Source: UBA6544 sp049601975
Lineage (GTDB): Bacteria; Pseudomonadota; Alphaproteobacteria; UBA8366
Assembly: GCA_049601975.1 (NCBI GenBank)
Contig: JBMYRC010000020.1
Coordinates: 1-42,556, forward strand
DNA length: 42,556 nt
Direction: 5' to 3'
Shown here piece by piece: positions 1-8,015 of this stretch. Numbering within the stretch: the stretch's first letter is position 1; each line of letters starts with the position of its first letter. Under the pieces are notes generated by a model. The model was not told the DNA's origin. It searched no databases and worked only from the letters and a program-made list of their open reading frames with translations. The translations under genes and the position numbers were made by a program.

Positions 1-69
1 GCGGCCGTTTTGTTGGAGTTCCGAAAGGATCTTGAGGTCAATGCGGTCCAGTTTCGGTGTCGTCGTCAT
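1..69 (-). CDS. Lrp/AsnC-family regulator, N-terminal fragment
   Basis: The reverse complement opens with ATG at 69 and reads 23 codons without a stop to the window edge. The peptide contains LDRIDLKILSELQQNGR, the opening helix of the Lrp/AsnC winged helix-turn-helix domain. Lrp/AsnC proteins are small DNA-binding regulators that usually respond to amino acids. Only the first helix is inside the window, so the effector-binding RAM domain and the target cannot be judged. It lies just upstream of, and on the same strand as, the rest of its own gene outside the window; the haloacid dehalogenase on the same strand ends 26 bp before its start, so it may be the last gene of that transcript or have its own promoter. 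Confidence 0.8.
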   Translation of the reverse strand, partial: MTTTPKLDRIDLKILSELQQNGR

Positions 70-95
70 TTTCCCGATTATCCTGTCGCTATTGC

Positions 96-821
96 CTATC
101 CAGCTTCGAGTTCCGCCTGATGAGCCTTCACAAGATCGGCCATGCTGTTGAAAACACAGTCATAGTTCGGCATATCGCCCGGGTTCATTGTTGCTCCGAA
201 ACCCTGTTTGTCATGTCGGCGATATATCCAGCAATTGGCAAGCCCGAAAGTATTAGCGGGGCCGTGATCGTGGAACATGCTCTCTGCCGTATGCAGGATA
301 TCGCCTTTCGCGATTCCCATGCGACCGAGATTTTCGAGCATGTATTCGAAACCGCGCGGCGATGGTTTATAGGAGCCCACATCTTCCGCTGTGTAGACTG
401 CGTCGAAGGCAATCTGCAGTTTTTTGTTACTGTACGCGAAGCTGGTGTTGTCGACATTGGAGAGGACGACCAGCTTGAAATAGCGCTTTAGGTACTGGAG
501 CGCACCGGCGCTGTCTTCGAATGCGGGCCAATCTTGGACGGAACGCCCATAGGCGAGGCAGTCGTCCCAGGTGACGTCGACGCACCATTCCTCGGCGAGG
601 CGTTTGTAGACGACCGCCAGCAGCTGCGAATAGATTTTTCCCGGTGTTTGGCGCTGGGTCGACGATTCATAGAAAGCATGAGCTTCCAATATCTCATTCC
701 GGGAGAGCGATCCCCTGACTTGGTCGGTGAGAGGCTTTAGGCCATTGACCATGCCCGTTTCCCAATCGATCAACGTGCCGTAGACGTCGAAGGTCAGGGC
801 TTTAAAGTCGGAGATCTTCAT
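96..821 (-). CDS. HAD-family hydrolase, haloacid dehalogenase type II-like
   Basis: The product is 241 aa, the normal length for L-2-haloacid dehalogenase-like HAD enzymes of subfamily IA. HAD motif I is seen as FDVYGTLID with nucleophile Asp12, motif II as VVLSNVDN, the motif III lysine in SYKPSPRGF, and a late acidic/aromatic region around GLANCWIYRR. L-2-haloacid dehalogenases hydrolyse 2-halo acids to 2-hydroxy acids through an aspartyl ester in the cytoplasm; many relatives are in fact phosphatases, so the substrate is inferred. The ATG at 821 is preceded by AAAGGA at suitable spacing. The gene stands alone between the Lrp gene and the cysteine desulfurase operon, with 144 bp of apparent noncoding DNA upstream. 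Confidence 0.85.
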   Translation of the reverse strand: MKISDFKALTFDVYGTLIDWETGMVNGLKPLTDQVRGSLSRNEILEAHAFYESSTQRQTPGKIYSQLLAVVYKRLAEEWCVDVTWDDCLAYGRSVQDWPAFEDSAGALQYLKRYFKLVVLSNVDNTSFAYSNKKLQIAFDAVYTAEDVGSYKPSPRGFEYMLENLGRMGIAKGDILHTAESMFHDHGPANTFGLANCWIYRRHDKQGFGATMNPGDMPNYDCVFNSMADLVKAHQAELEAG

Positions 822-965
822 TGAAATAATCCTTTGTCTTATGTCGTGATCGCGGTTCGTTGGATTGCCGAGTTATAGAACGTCGTGGCCGAAAGGTGTC
901 GCTGAATTAGCGTCCTTGGGCAGCATTCCTAGCCAAATTGGGGCCGGAAACCGCAGATATTGCGG

Positions 966-2087
966 TTACATGTTCTGAACTGCGGACGAGAGTGATTCCA
1001 CAACCTGTTCGATCTCCGCCAATGTCGTCGCATAACCGACGCTGAAACGGATGGCACCCATGGCAGTTTGGTCGTTCACTTTCATCGCCGCGAGGACCGG
1101 TGACATCGTTACCTGATCTTCGTGACAAGCGGAGCCGGTGGACGCCGCAATACCGTCGAGGCTTTCCAAGATTTTGGAGCCGTCCCGGCCAATGAAGGAG
1201 ACGTTCAGAGTGTTCGGCAGGCGCGCGTCGAGTTTGCCGTTTTGGGTGACCGCATTGCCGAACCTCTCATGCAGTGCCGACCAGAAGTAGTCGCGCGTCT
1301 TGCCCAAATGATCGGGGGAGAGGCGGGTGCGGGCAAGCTCGCAAGCGGTGCCGAGGGCGACCGCCATTACGATTGATTCCGTGCCAGAGCGTTGACCGCC
1401 CTCCTGGCCGCCGCCGTGGATCAGCGGTTCAATTTCGACACCGTCGCGGATGTAGAGTGCGCCCACACCTTTCGGTGCATAAAGCTTGTGCCCGGCGAGT
1501 GTGAGCAGATCGACACCGAGCGCCTCGACATCGACGGCAATCTTGCCTGCCGATTGTGCGACATCAGTGTGCGAGAGGATATTGTGCGCGCGGGCGATGT
1601 CGGCGATCTCCGCGATAGGCTCGATGGTGCCGACCTCGTTATTGGCGTGCATGACGCTGACGAGAATGGTCCGGGATGTGATGGCGGCTTGGAAGTCGGC
1701 CGGGTTCACATAGCCCTCTCCATCGACCGGGAGATAGGTGACTTTGGCACCAAGGCGCTCGAGGAACCGGCAGGTCTCGATGGTGGCCGGATGTTCGATT
1801 TGCGTGGTGATGATGTGAGCATCGCCGCCACCGCTCTGGAAGTATGCGCCTTTGAGCGCGTGGTTTGTCGCTTCACTACCGCCGCTGGTGAAGATGATCT
1901 CCGACGACTTCCCGCCGAGCAGCTCCGCGACCTGTGTTCGGGCCTCTGCCAGGGCGGATTGCAGGTCGGCGCTTGCCCAATGACGGCTCGACGGATTACC
2001 GAATCCTTCGCGCAGATATGGCTGCATCGCGTCCGCGACTTCGGGGGCGATGGGGGTGCTGGCGTTATAGTCCAGATAGATGGGCAC
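966..2087 (-). CDS. Cysteine desulfurase (NifS/IscS-like, class V aminotransferase)
   Basis: The product is 373 aa and PLP-dependent. Visible landmarks are the N-terminal YLDYNASTP, the TSGGSEATNHA cofactor loop, the H99 region (TTQIEHPA), AGHKLYAPKG with the Schiff-base lysine at about 201, and the catalytic cysteine near 321 in STGSACHE. Such enzymes take sulfur from L-cysteine, giving alanine and a persulfide for Fe-S clusters or thio-cofactors. The start is GTG at 2087, with GGGAGG upstream. It lies 17 bp downstream of the CoA-transferase gene and is probably cotranscribed with it. No iscU, sufE or other Fe-S scaffold gene is near, so it is more likely an accessory NifS-like desulfurase than the housekeeping one. 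The recipient of the sulfur is unknown. Confidence 0.9.
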   Translation of the reverse strand: MPIYLDYNASTPIAPEVADAMQPYLREGFGNPSSRHWASADLQSALAEARTQVAELLGGKSSEIIFTSGGSEATNHALKGAYFQSGGGDAHIITTQIEHPATIETCRFLERLGAKVTYLPVDGEGYVNPADFQAAITSRTILVSVMHANNEVGTIEPIAEIADIARAHNILSHTDVAQSAGKIAVDVEALGVDLLTLAGHKLYAPKGVGALYIRDGVEIEPLIHGGGQEGGQRSGTESIVMAVALGTACELARTRLSPDHLGKTRDYFWSALHERFGNAVTQNGKLDARLPNTLNVSFIGRDGSKILESLDGIAASTGSACHEDQVTMSPVLAAMKVNDQTAMGAIRFSVGYATTLAEIEQVVESLSSAVQNM

Positions 2088-2104
2088 GGGTGGCCTCCCG
2101 GTGA

Positions 2105-3319
2105 TTAGGCGATGGCCTTGCTGTCTTTAAGCGCGTTGATTTTATCCTCATCGTATCCCAGAAGGCCCCGTAGGACTTCATCGGTATGTTGGCCATGCAT
2201 CGGCGGTGTGGCCGCCGGGCGGACTGGCGTTTCCGACATGTGAAGAGGTGAGCGGATGTTTGGCACGGTGCCGACAAGCGGGTGCGGCAGGTGTTCGACC
2301 AGGCCACGTTCTTGCACGAAGGGATGGGTCAATGCGTCGCCCATCTCGTTGATCGGGCCGACCGGCGCCCCTTCCGCATGCATTTTTTCGACCCAGGCGT
2401 CTCGTGTGTCCGTCGCCAGGGTTTCGGTGACGATGGCGTAGAGTTCGTCGCGGTTCACCAGTCGCTGCGGGTTCTTGGCGAAGCGAGGATCTTCGATAAG
2501 GTCGCTCCGACCCAATGCGGTGGCAAACTGCACGAAGCTGCGCTCGCTGGCACAGGTCACCTGAATGAGTTTGCCGTCCTTCGCCGGGAAGACACCGATT
2601 GGCTGAGCCGCGTTACTGCCGTTGCCGACGCGCGGCAATTCGGTGCCGTCCAGTAGATAGCGAATTCCGTAATGGGATAGGGAGGAGACGGCAACGTCGA
2701 ACAGTGGCACCTCGATGAATTGTCCGCGGCCGGTGCGCTCGCGTGCGAACAAGGCCGCGAGTATACCTTGAACCGCGAAATGGCCGGTCTGTGTGTCCGT
2801 GACGGCCAGACCTGTCCGCATGGGGCCGGACTCAGTACTGCCGTTGGTCGCCATTTGGCCGCTTTCCGCTTGTACGACCGGGTCATAGGCGGCGCGAGAT
2901 TTTTGCGAGCCTTCCCGTCCGTAACCTGAGATCGAGCAATAAATCAGTCGAGGGAATTTCTCCCGCAAATCCTCGTAACCCACACCGTGGCGTTCCATCA
3001 CGCCAGTGCGGAAGTTCTCGACCACGATATCCGCCGTTGCCAGCAGATCGTGGACCACTTTCTTACCCTCCGGATCGGCGAGATTAACAGCCACGCTGGA
3101 TTTATTACGATTGAGCGAGAGGAAATAGGGCGAGTCGCATTTCATGTCCGGCGGCTTGTGATAGCGCAGGTCGTCGCCTGCCCTTGGATCCTCCAGTTTG
3201 ATGACCTCGGCCCCCAGATCGGCGAGGCACATGGTGCAGTGTGGTCCGGCTACTATCCGGCTGAAGTCGATAACCCGGATGCCCTTTAGGGCACCTTCCA
3301 GCGATTGATTTGGCGACAT
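2105..3319 (-). CDS. Class III CoA-transferase (CaiB/BaiF family)
   Basis: The 404-aa product has the full class III CoA-transferase fold signature: RVIDFSRIVAGPHC near the N-terminus, LADLGAEVIKLEDP, LNRNKSS, the YDPVVQAESG segment carrying the expected catalytic Asp, and TGQFIEVPLFD-type sequence in the second half. These enzymes move CoA between carboxylic acids (family members act on formyl-, carnitinyl-, succinyl- or citramalyl-CoA). The substrate cannot be read from sequence. The gene is first in a two-gene minus-strand unit with the cysteine desulfurase (17 bp gap). Its start faces that of the SDR gene on the plus strand across a 95-bp divergent intergenic region, which probably carries both promoters. 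Confidence 0.9.
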   Translation of the reverse strand: MSPNQSLEGALKGIRVIDFSRIVAGPHCTMCLADLGAEVIKLEDPRAGDDLRYHKPPDMKCDSPYFLSLNRNKSSVAVNLADPEGKKVVHDLLATADIVVENFRTGVMERHGVGYEDLREKFPRLIYCSISGYGREGSQKSRAAYDPVVQAESGQMATNGSTESGPMRTGLAVTDTQTGHFAVQGILAALFARERTGRGQFIEVPLFDVAVSSLSHYGIRYLLDGTELPRVGNGSNAAQPIGVFPAKDGKLIQVTCASERSFVQFATALGRSDLIEDPRFAKNPQRLVNRDELYAIVTETLATDTRDAWVEKMHAEGAPVGPINEMGDALTHPFVQERGLVEHLPHPLVGTVPNIRSPLHMSETPVRPAATPPMHGQHTDEVLRGLLGYDEDKINALKDSKAIA

Positions 3320-3414
3320 GCTTGTTTTCCTCTCTTGTCCCGGGTTGTATTTAGCGCAATGTCATCAAGCTTAAACCGCGTTGTTTCGGCGCGAGGGATA
3401 TCAGGGAGAAGTTT

Positions 3415-4173
3415 ATGAGCGAAAATCAAAAAATCGCGATCGTCACGGGTGCGGGTAGCGGGATCGGCCGGGCATCGGCTTTGGCGCTGGTGGCGGACGG
3501 CTGGTCCGTAACCTTGGCGGGCCGCCGTACGGAGCCGCTGGAGGAAACCGCGAGCCTGGCCGGGGCCGATAGTGCCCGAACCCTGGTGGTGCCGACCGAC
3601 GTTGCGGACGAGGACGCGATGCGGAATCTCTTCGATACCACGAAAGATAAGTTCGGGCGGCTCGATTTTCTGTTCAACAATGCGGGCATGGGTGTGCCGC
3701 CGGGCGACCCGGATGAGATCGCCTTTGCCGATTGGAAAAAAGTTGTCGACGCGAACCTGCACGGCTCTTTCCTGGGTATCCATAACGCGTTCCGCCTAAT
3801 GCGGGCACAGGACCCGAAGGGTGGCCGGATCGTCAATAACGGCTCGATTTCATCCTACACGCCGCGTCCGGGCTCGATCCCCTATACCTCGACCAAGCAC
3901 GCGGTGACGGGCCTCACCAAAACCGCGTCGCTCGATGGCCGCAAACACGATATCGCGGTCGGCCAACTCGATGTTGGCAATGCTGCGACACCAATGACCG
4001 CGCGGATGGCGAAGGGTGTGCCGCAAGCGAATGGCGACATGATGATCGAGCCGACCATGGACGTGGACAATGTCGCCCGCGCCATCGTCTATATGGCCAG
4101 TCTGCCGCTCGACGCGAATGTGCAGTTCATGACTGTGATGGCTTCGAAGATGCCGTATATGGGACGGGGGTAG
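3415..4173 (+). CDS. Short-chain dehydrogenase/reductase
   Basis: The 252-aa product is a classical SDR. The Rossmann glycine motif TGAGSGIG lies near residues 11-18, the NNAG motif follows at about 84, and the catalytic Ser, Tyr and Lys are in NGSISSYTP and YTSTK. An arginine-containing loop after the first beta strands (AGRRTE) suggests NADP(H) preference. ATG 3415 follows AGGGAGAAG, a good ribosome binding site. The gene is divergent from the CoA-transferase/desulfurase pair and convergent with the TauE gene. The substrate is unknown; pairing with a CoA-transferase suggests oxidation of a hydroxy-acyl or alcohol intermediate, but that is only inferred. It ends in TAG, which shows that TAG works as a normal stop in this genome. 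Confidence 0.88.
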   Translation: MSENQKIAIVTGAGSGIGRASALALVADGWSVTLAGRRTEPLEETASLAGADSARTLVVPTDVADEDAMRNLFDTTKDKFGRLDFLFNNAGMGVPPGDPDEIAFADWKKVVDANLHGSFLGIHNAFRLMRAQDPKGGRIVNNGSISSYTPRPGSIPYTSTKHAVTGLTKTASLDGRKHDIAVGQLDVGNAATPMTARMAKGVPQANGDMMIEPTMDVDNVARAIVYMASLPLDANVQFMTVMASKMPYMGRG

Positions 4174-4210
4174 TTGACGGGAGGTCGCTCCGAAAGGGTG
4201 AGCGCGCGTT

Positions 4211-4969
4211 CTATTTCACGAGCGCAATCACGCCCATCACGAGCACGAGCGCCACGACCACCCGGCGAAACAGTGTCTCCGATGCGCCCTTGAAGAAATG
4301 GCTGCCGATCCAGATGCCGGCCATGTAGACGGGCGCCATCAATAGGCTCAGCAGCAGCGCATCCTGGCTGTAGAGGTCGTGCCACCCGAACGCGGCCAGG
4401 CGCAGCACCATGGCGAGGGAGAAATAGGCGACAATCCCAGCGCGGGTTTGGGCGGCGTTACTGCCTTTGGCGAGCAGGAACATCACTACCGGCGGCCCGC
4501 CGAGGCTGGCGACGCCGCTACAAAATCCGCTGACGGTGCCGATGGCGACACTGATGGATTTGGTGATTTCGCCTTTGTAGCGCCATCCCGTCGCAATCAG
4601 AACTGCGAACAAGACAACGATTGCCGCAATGAAGCGACGGGTCGTTTCGGGGTCGAACACCGCCAGCGACCAGGCACCGATGGGGATGGTGATGCTGGCA
4701 GCGACGCAAAGCGGTGCCAAAGCCCGCCAATCCGCTTCCCGGATGGCGGTGCGCGCCAGCTGCAGGACGCCCGGCACTTCGATCAATGACATTAGGACGA
4801 CAGCGGGTACCGGCCCATACACGATGATCAGCGCTGGGATGATGATCAGCGCCGCGCCGAACCCAGTAAAGCCGCGTGACAATCCACCGAGAAACACCGC
4901 GCCGAGGGCGAGGGCTAGCATTGGGTCGAAAGAGATCAAAATTTGGGGCCGGTCTTTGGAATATACCAT
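4211..4969 (-). CDS. TauE/SafE-family membrane transporter (sulfite/organoacid exporter-like)
   Basis: The 252-aa product is strongly hydrophobic, with about eight predicted membrane segments, and shows the family's typical opening LGAVFLGGLSRGFTGFGAALI and the repeated internal motif GTVSGFCSGVASLGGPPVVMFLL. TauE/SafE proteins export sulfite, sulfoacetate or other small anions through the inner membrane. The start is uncertain: ATG 4969 gives a 16-residue hydrophilic leader and lies directly against an intergenic palindromic repeat, while ATG 4921 would begin at the first membrane segment; neither has a strong ribosome binding site. It is convergent with the SDR gene. The nearby cysteine desulfurase gives weak support for a sulfur role, but substrate remains open. 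Confidence 0.85.
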   Translation of the reverse strand: MVYSKDRPQILISFDPMLALALGAVFLGGLSRGFTGFGAALIIIPALIIVYGPVPAVVLMSLIEVPGVLQLARTAIREADWRALAPLCVAASITIPIGAWSLAVFDPETTRRFIAAIVVLFAVLIATGWRYKGEITKSISVAIGTVSGFCSGVASLGGPPVVMFLLAKGSNAAQTRAGIVAYFSLAMVLRLAAFGWHDLYSQDALLLSLLMAPVYMAGIWIGSHFFKGASETLFRRVVVALVLVMGVIALVK

Positions 4970-4971
4970 CC

Positions 4972-5043
4972 GTCATTCCCGCGCAGGCGGGAATTCAGAA
5001 CATCCGAACTGAGCCATCGGATTCCCGCCTGTGCGGGAATGAC
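4972..5043. repeat. Inverted pair of palindromic intergenic repeats (72 bp)
   Basis: The two ends, GTCATTCCCGCGCAGGCGGG and its near-exact reverse complement ending GCGGGAATGAC, form a 72-bp inverted repeat. Each 23-bp arm is itself palindromic (ATTCCCGC / GCGGGAAT). This is a REP/BIME-like intergenic element. It sits between the TauE start and the MmgE/PrpD stop, and could form a strong hairpin in RNA. A related 72-bp pair is at 39501-39572 and a single arm at about 32975. Confidence 0.85.
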
Positions 5044-5057
5044 AGCCAAGGGAAAAA

Positions 5058-6470
5058 TCACTCGGCAGCCATGGTGGTGGTCGCGTCGTAATTTCCGGCC
5101 ACAAGGAGGCGCATCAACTCGTCGATATCAGTCATCTCCGGCAGGCGCCGCACGGCGTCCGCGATCGCGGCGAGGTTCATCGACGGGTCGACCATGTCGA
5201 TCAGTGGTTCCGCTTTCTCCAGGACACCGTCGAACGAGAGTGATCGTTCCGGCGAGCCGAGCGCTTCGATCACTTCCGCGCTTTCTTCGCGCCCATCTGC
5301 GAAATGGACCGTCACCCGGTTTGCCATGCGGTCGGGCAGGTAGGTATCCAGTTTTGGATCGTGATGGGCTTCGGTCTTATCGATCAGTGAGATGATCGTC
5401 GGGTCTTGGTGGTAGGCGGTCTCAAAAGCACCGTATTTCTTCGGTCCATACGCGAGTGTCGCGGCGGTGATATAGGGCATGCTGTATTGGGCCGCCATGA
5501 CGGAGCTTGGTCGCCGGATCGCGTGTTTCTTGATCGCGTTGCCGGGGGAATAGACGTCGATCTTCGTGATGTCTTCCGGATTATGCGTAAAGTTTGCTGT
5601 GGCGATCTCCAAACAATCGATCATCGAGTGGAATTTTCGGCAGCAGGAATACGGCTTGAAGCTGATGTTGTGGATCTCAAGCGGCGCGCCGGCCTGGCGG
5701 GCGAGGAGTTCCAAGTTCGGGTTCTCACTGTACAGGTGATAGAAAGCGAGGGGACCTTCGAGAGAGTTGATCGGTGCCGACATTTCCAACTTACCGAGCT
5801 GAGCCGCGATCACGCCGTGCATGGCCGGAATACCCGCATGCATGCGCTTCACCATGGTCCCCTGAGGTTCATGGGCGAATTGCGAGGAGCCGCCGACCAT
5901 GGACAAGGCTAGGCCCCAGGATCGAGCGAGGCCTTCCGCATCCAGACCCATGAGTTTGGCAGCCGCCGTGGCGGCGCCGAACGGGCCAAATAGGCAGGTC
6001 GCGTGGAAGCCGCGCTCGGTGACTTGCTGCGAGATGGCGGCGCGGCCGATCCGCGTCATCGCCTCGTAACCGGCGGCGACGGCGGCGAGGATATCTCGCC
6101 CGTTCGAGCCGCATTCGGCGGCAACGGCAAGGGCGGCGGTAATGACCACGGCGCCCGGATGACTGCTGGAGGCTTCGTGGGTATCGTCGAGTTCATAGCC
6201 GTGGGCAGCGGTGCCATTGGCAAGGGCTGCGGTGGCCGCATTCGCTAAATCGCCGGAGCCGATGAGGCGAGCTGGGGCGTTCGACTTTTGCTCCTGCGCC
6301 CAGACCCGCATCTTGCGGCCCCATGGTTGGACAGAGCCGCACAAGGTGACAGCGCTGTAGTCCATGATTAGGCGTTGGAGTTGCGCAATATCGACCTCGG
6401 TCAATGCCGTCGCGTCGAGCGCGATCATTTCTTTTGCCAGGTCGAGACTGGATAGAGTTTGGTTCGCCAT
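5058..6470 (-). CDS. MmgE/PrpD family protein
   Basis: The product is about 470 aa, the usual size for MmgE/PrpD proteins (2-methylcitrate dehydratase / cis-aconitate decarboxylase superfamily). Family features are the N-terminal helical region with MDYSAVTLCGS, NAATAALANGTAAHGYELDDTH followed by HPGAVVITAALA, the GFHATCLFGPFGAA segment, and KPYSCCRKFHSMIDC in the lid domain. I chose ATG 6470 (MANQTL) over an ATG 18 bp upstream because GGAGAGGG lies just before 6470 and would otherwise be coding. Members dehydrate or decarboxylate tricarboxylate-like substrates, but most accessory paralogues are uncharacterised. It is a single-gene unit, divergent from the small membrane protein gene at 6573. 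Confidence 0.9.
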   Translation of the reverse strand: MANQTLSSLDLAKEMIALDATALTEVDIAQLQRLIMDYSAVTLCGSVQPWGRKMRVWAQEQKSNAPARLIGSGDLANAATAALANGTAAHGYELDDTHEASSSHPGAVVITAALAVAAECGSNGRDILAAVAAGYEAMTRIGRAAISQQVTERGFHATCLFGPFGAATAAAKLMGLDAEGLARSWGLALSMVGGSSQFAHEPQGTMVKRMHAGIPAMHGVIAAQLGKLEMSAPINSLEGPLAFYHLYSENPNLELLARQAGAPLEIHNISFKPYSCCRKFHSMIDCLEIATANFTHNPEDITKIDVYSPGNAIKKHAIRRPSSVMAAQYSMPYITAATLAYGPKKYGAFETAYHQDPTIISLIDKTEAHHDPKLDTYLPDRMANRVTVHFADGREESAEVIEALGSPERSLSFDGVLEKAEPLIDMVDPSMNLAAIADAVRRLPEMTDIDELMRLLVAGNYDATTTMAAE

Positions 6471-6572
6471 CTTTCCCTCTCCGTTCATATGCTTAGTTCT
6501 TTACCTAATGTCATCGGCGCCGAGTGCAATCGCGGGCGCAGTATAGAATGTCTAGAAGAAGGAAGACGCTGA

Positions 6573-6797
6573 ATGGAGCAGTATCCGGCGGTTCGTTTTA
6601 TGGTTCAACACGGGGCGAAACTGGCCGTCATGGTCGGTGTTTCGCTGCCGGTCTTGGTATTGCTCGGCGTGTTGGTGGTGGGTTGGCATTGGGTATGGCT
6701 AGTCGCGGCGGTTGTCGGCGGCGGAGCGCTCGGCTTTGTGTTTCGGACATTTGCCGAGCTAACACAAATCATCGCCGATATGTTATTGCCGCAATAG
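6573..6797 (+). CDS. Small membrane protein of unknown function
   Basis: This 74-aa ORF has a good ribosome binding site (GAAGGAAG, 7-8 bases before ATG 6573). Two hydrophobic stretches, about residues 18-35 (KLAVMVGVSLPVLVLLGVLV) and 38-58 (WHWVWLVAAVVGGGALGFVF), would make a helical hairpin with a short polar C-terminus. I do not recognise a family and no catalytic motif is visible. It converges on the receiver-phosphatase gene, with 9 bp between the two stop codons. The clear start signal and the clean two-segment pattern argue that it is real. Confidence 0.65.
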   Translation: MEQYPAVRFMVQHGAKLAVMVGVSLPVLVLLGVLVVGWHWVWLVAAVVGGGALGFVFRTFAELTQIIADMLLPQ

Positions 6798-6806
6798 AGG
6801 TTTGAT

Positions 6807-8015
6807 TTAGTGAGAGAGCCAGACGGTCGTAAGATCGTCGTTTAACGGCTGCTCGACCTCAGCATCGAAACGTTTGAGGATATGTTCTAACGGCGCCGCT
6901 GAGGCATTCGTGAGCGCGTCTTTCGCCAAATCCATCACACCGTCGATTTCCAATGCGTCGCCGCCATCGACAGTTGGGATCTCAAAGAGGGCGTCACTGA
7001 AGAGAAACATGAATGAGCCTTTGGGAAAGGCGACTTCGCGGTCTTCGTAGACGGAGCCGTCCCTCACGCCGAGAAGCATGCCACTTCCGTCTTCCAATCG
7101 AAGCTCTCGTGTATCCATATTGCCGAATATCGGCTCCGGCGCGGCGGCACCGGAAAAAATGAGACGATTTCGGCTTGGTTCGACGAAGGCGCATAGCATG
7201 GTTGCAAATTGACCCGGCTCAAGAAGCCCGTAGAGCGAGCTGTTCACAAGTGATAGGAATTCGGCGGGAGAACTCGACGGAATCTCCATTTCCTTGATGA
7301 TGGCATCGAGGCGGAAAGTATTCAGCGCTGCCGCCACGCCATGACCGGAAAAGTCGACGGTGAAGACCATGAAACGATCTTCGTCAATGCTCCGCATGCC
7401 CCAGAAGTCACCGCCAAGTTCTGAAGAAGAGCGATAGTGGGATTCAATCTTGCAGTTGTGTTTTTCGGCGATTGAGGCCGCAAATTCCGCTGACGGGACG
7501 ATTTGACTTTGCATGTCGCGCGCCGCCGATAATTCGTGCTCGAGGCGGTTGCGGTATCGCGTCAGCTCTCGCAGTAGGAGACGCCGTTCGAGCAGCTCTT
7601 TCGAGCGCTGAATCAAAATGTCGGAATCGATTGGTTTGGAAATCAGATTCGATGCGCCATGCCGAAGAACGTTGTTGCGGTCCTCATGGGTATCCAAGCC
7701 GGTCGTGACCAGAATCGGTGAGTCCAAGCTATCGGGATTGCCGCGAATTTCTTTCATTACCGCGAAGCCATCCAAGATCGGCATGCTCATATCCAGAATC
7801 ATCAAATCCGGATCAAAGGTTTTGACTTTTTCCAGCGCTTCGACGCCGTCCATGGCGGTTTCAATATTTTGAAATCCACCGACCAGAAAATTCATCTTTA
7901 TGAATTCGCAAATCATTTCGTCGTCGTCGACAACGAGTACGGGACAGTCCTTAAGCTCCAGTTCGACCAGTGAATTAGCGTTGGTTGTGGGTGCCGTTCT
8001 TAATGATTTAGTCGA
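6807..8015 (-). CDS. Response regulator receiver fused to SpoIIE/RsbU-type PP2C phosphatase, start codon missing
   Basis: The frame encodes a CheY-like receiver followed by a PPM/SpoIIE serine phosphatase. The acidic pocket and first strand (CPVLVVDDDEM) lie upstream of the first ATG at 7916; the phospho-acceptor Asp is in LMILDMSMP and the conserved Lys in SKPID. A coiled linker (RYRNRLEHELSAARDMQSQI) leads to the phosphatase with metal-binding motifs ELGGDFWG, VDFSGHG, SDALFE and NDDLTTVWL. Such proteins dephosphorylate a STAS anti-anti-sigma factor when the receiver is phosphorylated. Between the preceding TAG (8018-8016) and ATG 7916 there is no in-frame ATG, GTG or TTG, only CTG at 7970 and 7961. 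Starting at 7916 would delete the acidic pocket. The frame runs on from the ATPase gene across one TAG codon, so readthrough, a CTG start or gene decay are the options. Confidence 0.8.
   Translation of the reverse strand, partial: STKSLRTAPTTNANSLVELELKDCPVLVVDDDEMICEFIKMNFLVGGFQNIETAMDGVEALEKVKTFDPDLMILDMSMPILDGFAVMKEIRGNPDSLDSPILVTTGLDTHEDRNNVLRHGASNLISKPIDSDILIQRSKELLERRLLLRELTRYRNRLEHELSAARDMQSQIVPSAEFAASIAEKHNCKIESHYRSSSELGGDFWGMRSIDEDRFMVFTVDFSGHGVAAALNTFRLDAIIKEMEIPSSSPAEFLSLVNSSLYGLLEPGQFATMLCAFVEPSRNRLIFSGAAAPEPIFGNMDTRELRLEDGSGMLLGVRDGSVYEDREVAFPKGSFMFLFSDALFEIPTVDGGDALEIDGVMDLAKDALTNASAAPLEHILKRFDAEVEQPLNDDLTTVWLSH

Noticed and set aside
1392..2108. Long open frame antisense to the cysteine desulfurase
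   Set aside because: It is a GC-driven shadow of a clear family member, has no recognisable domain and no ribosome binding site.
4971..5043. CRISPR-like repeat
   Set aside because: Only two inverted, not direct, copies with a single short gap, and no cas genes.
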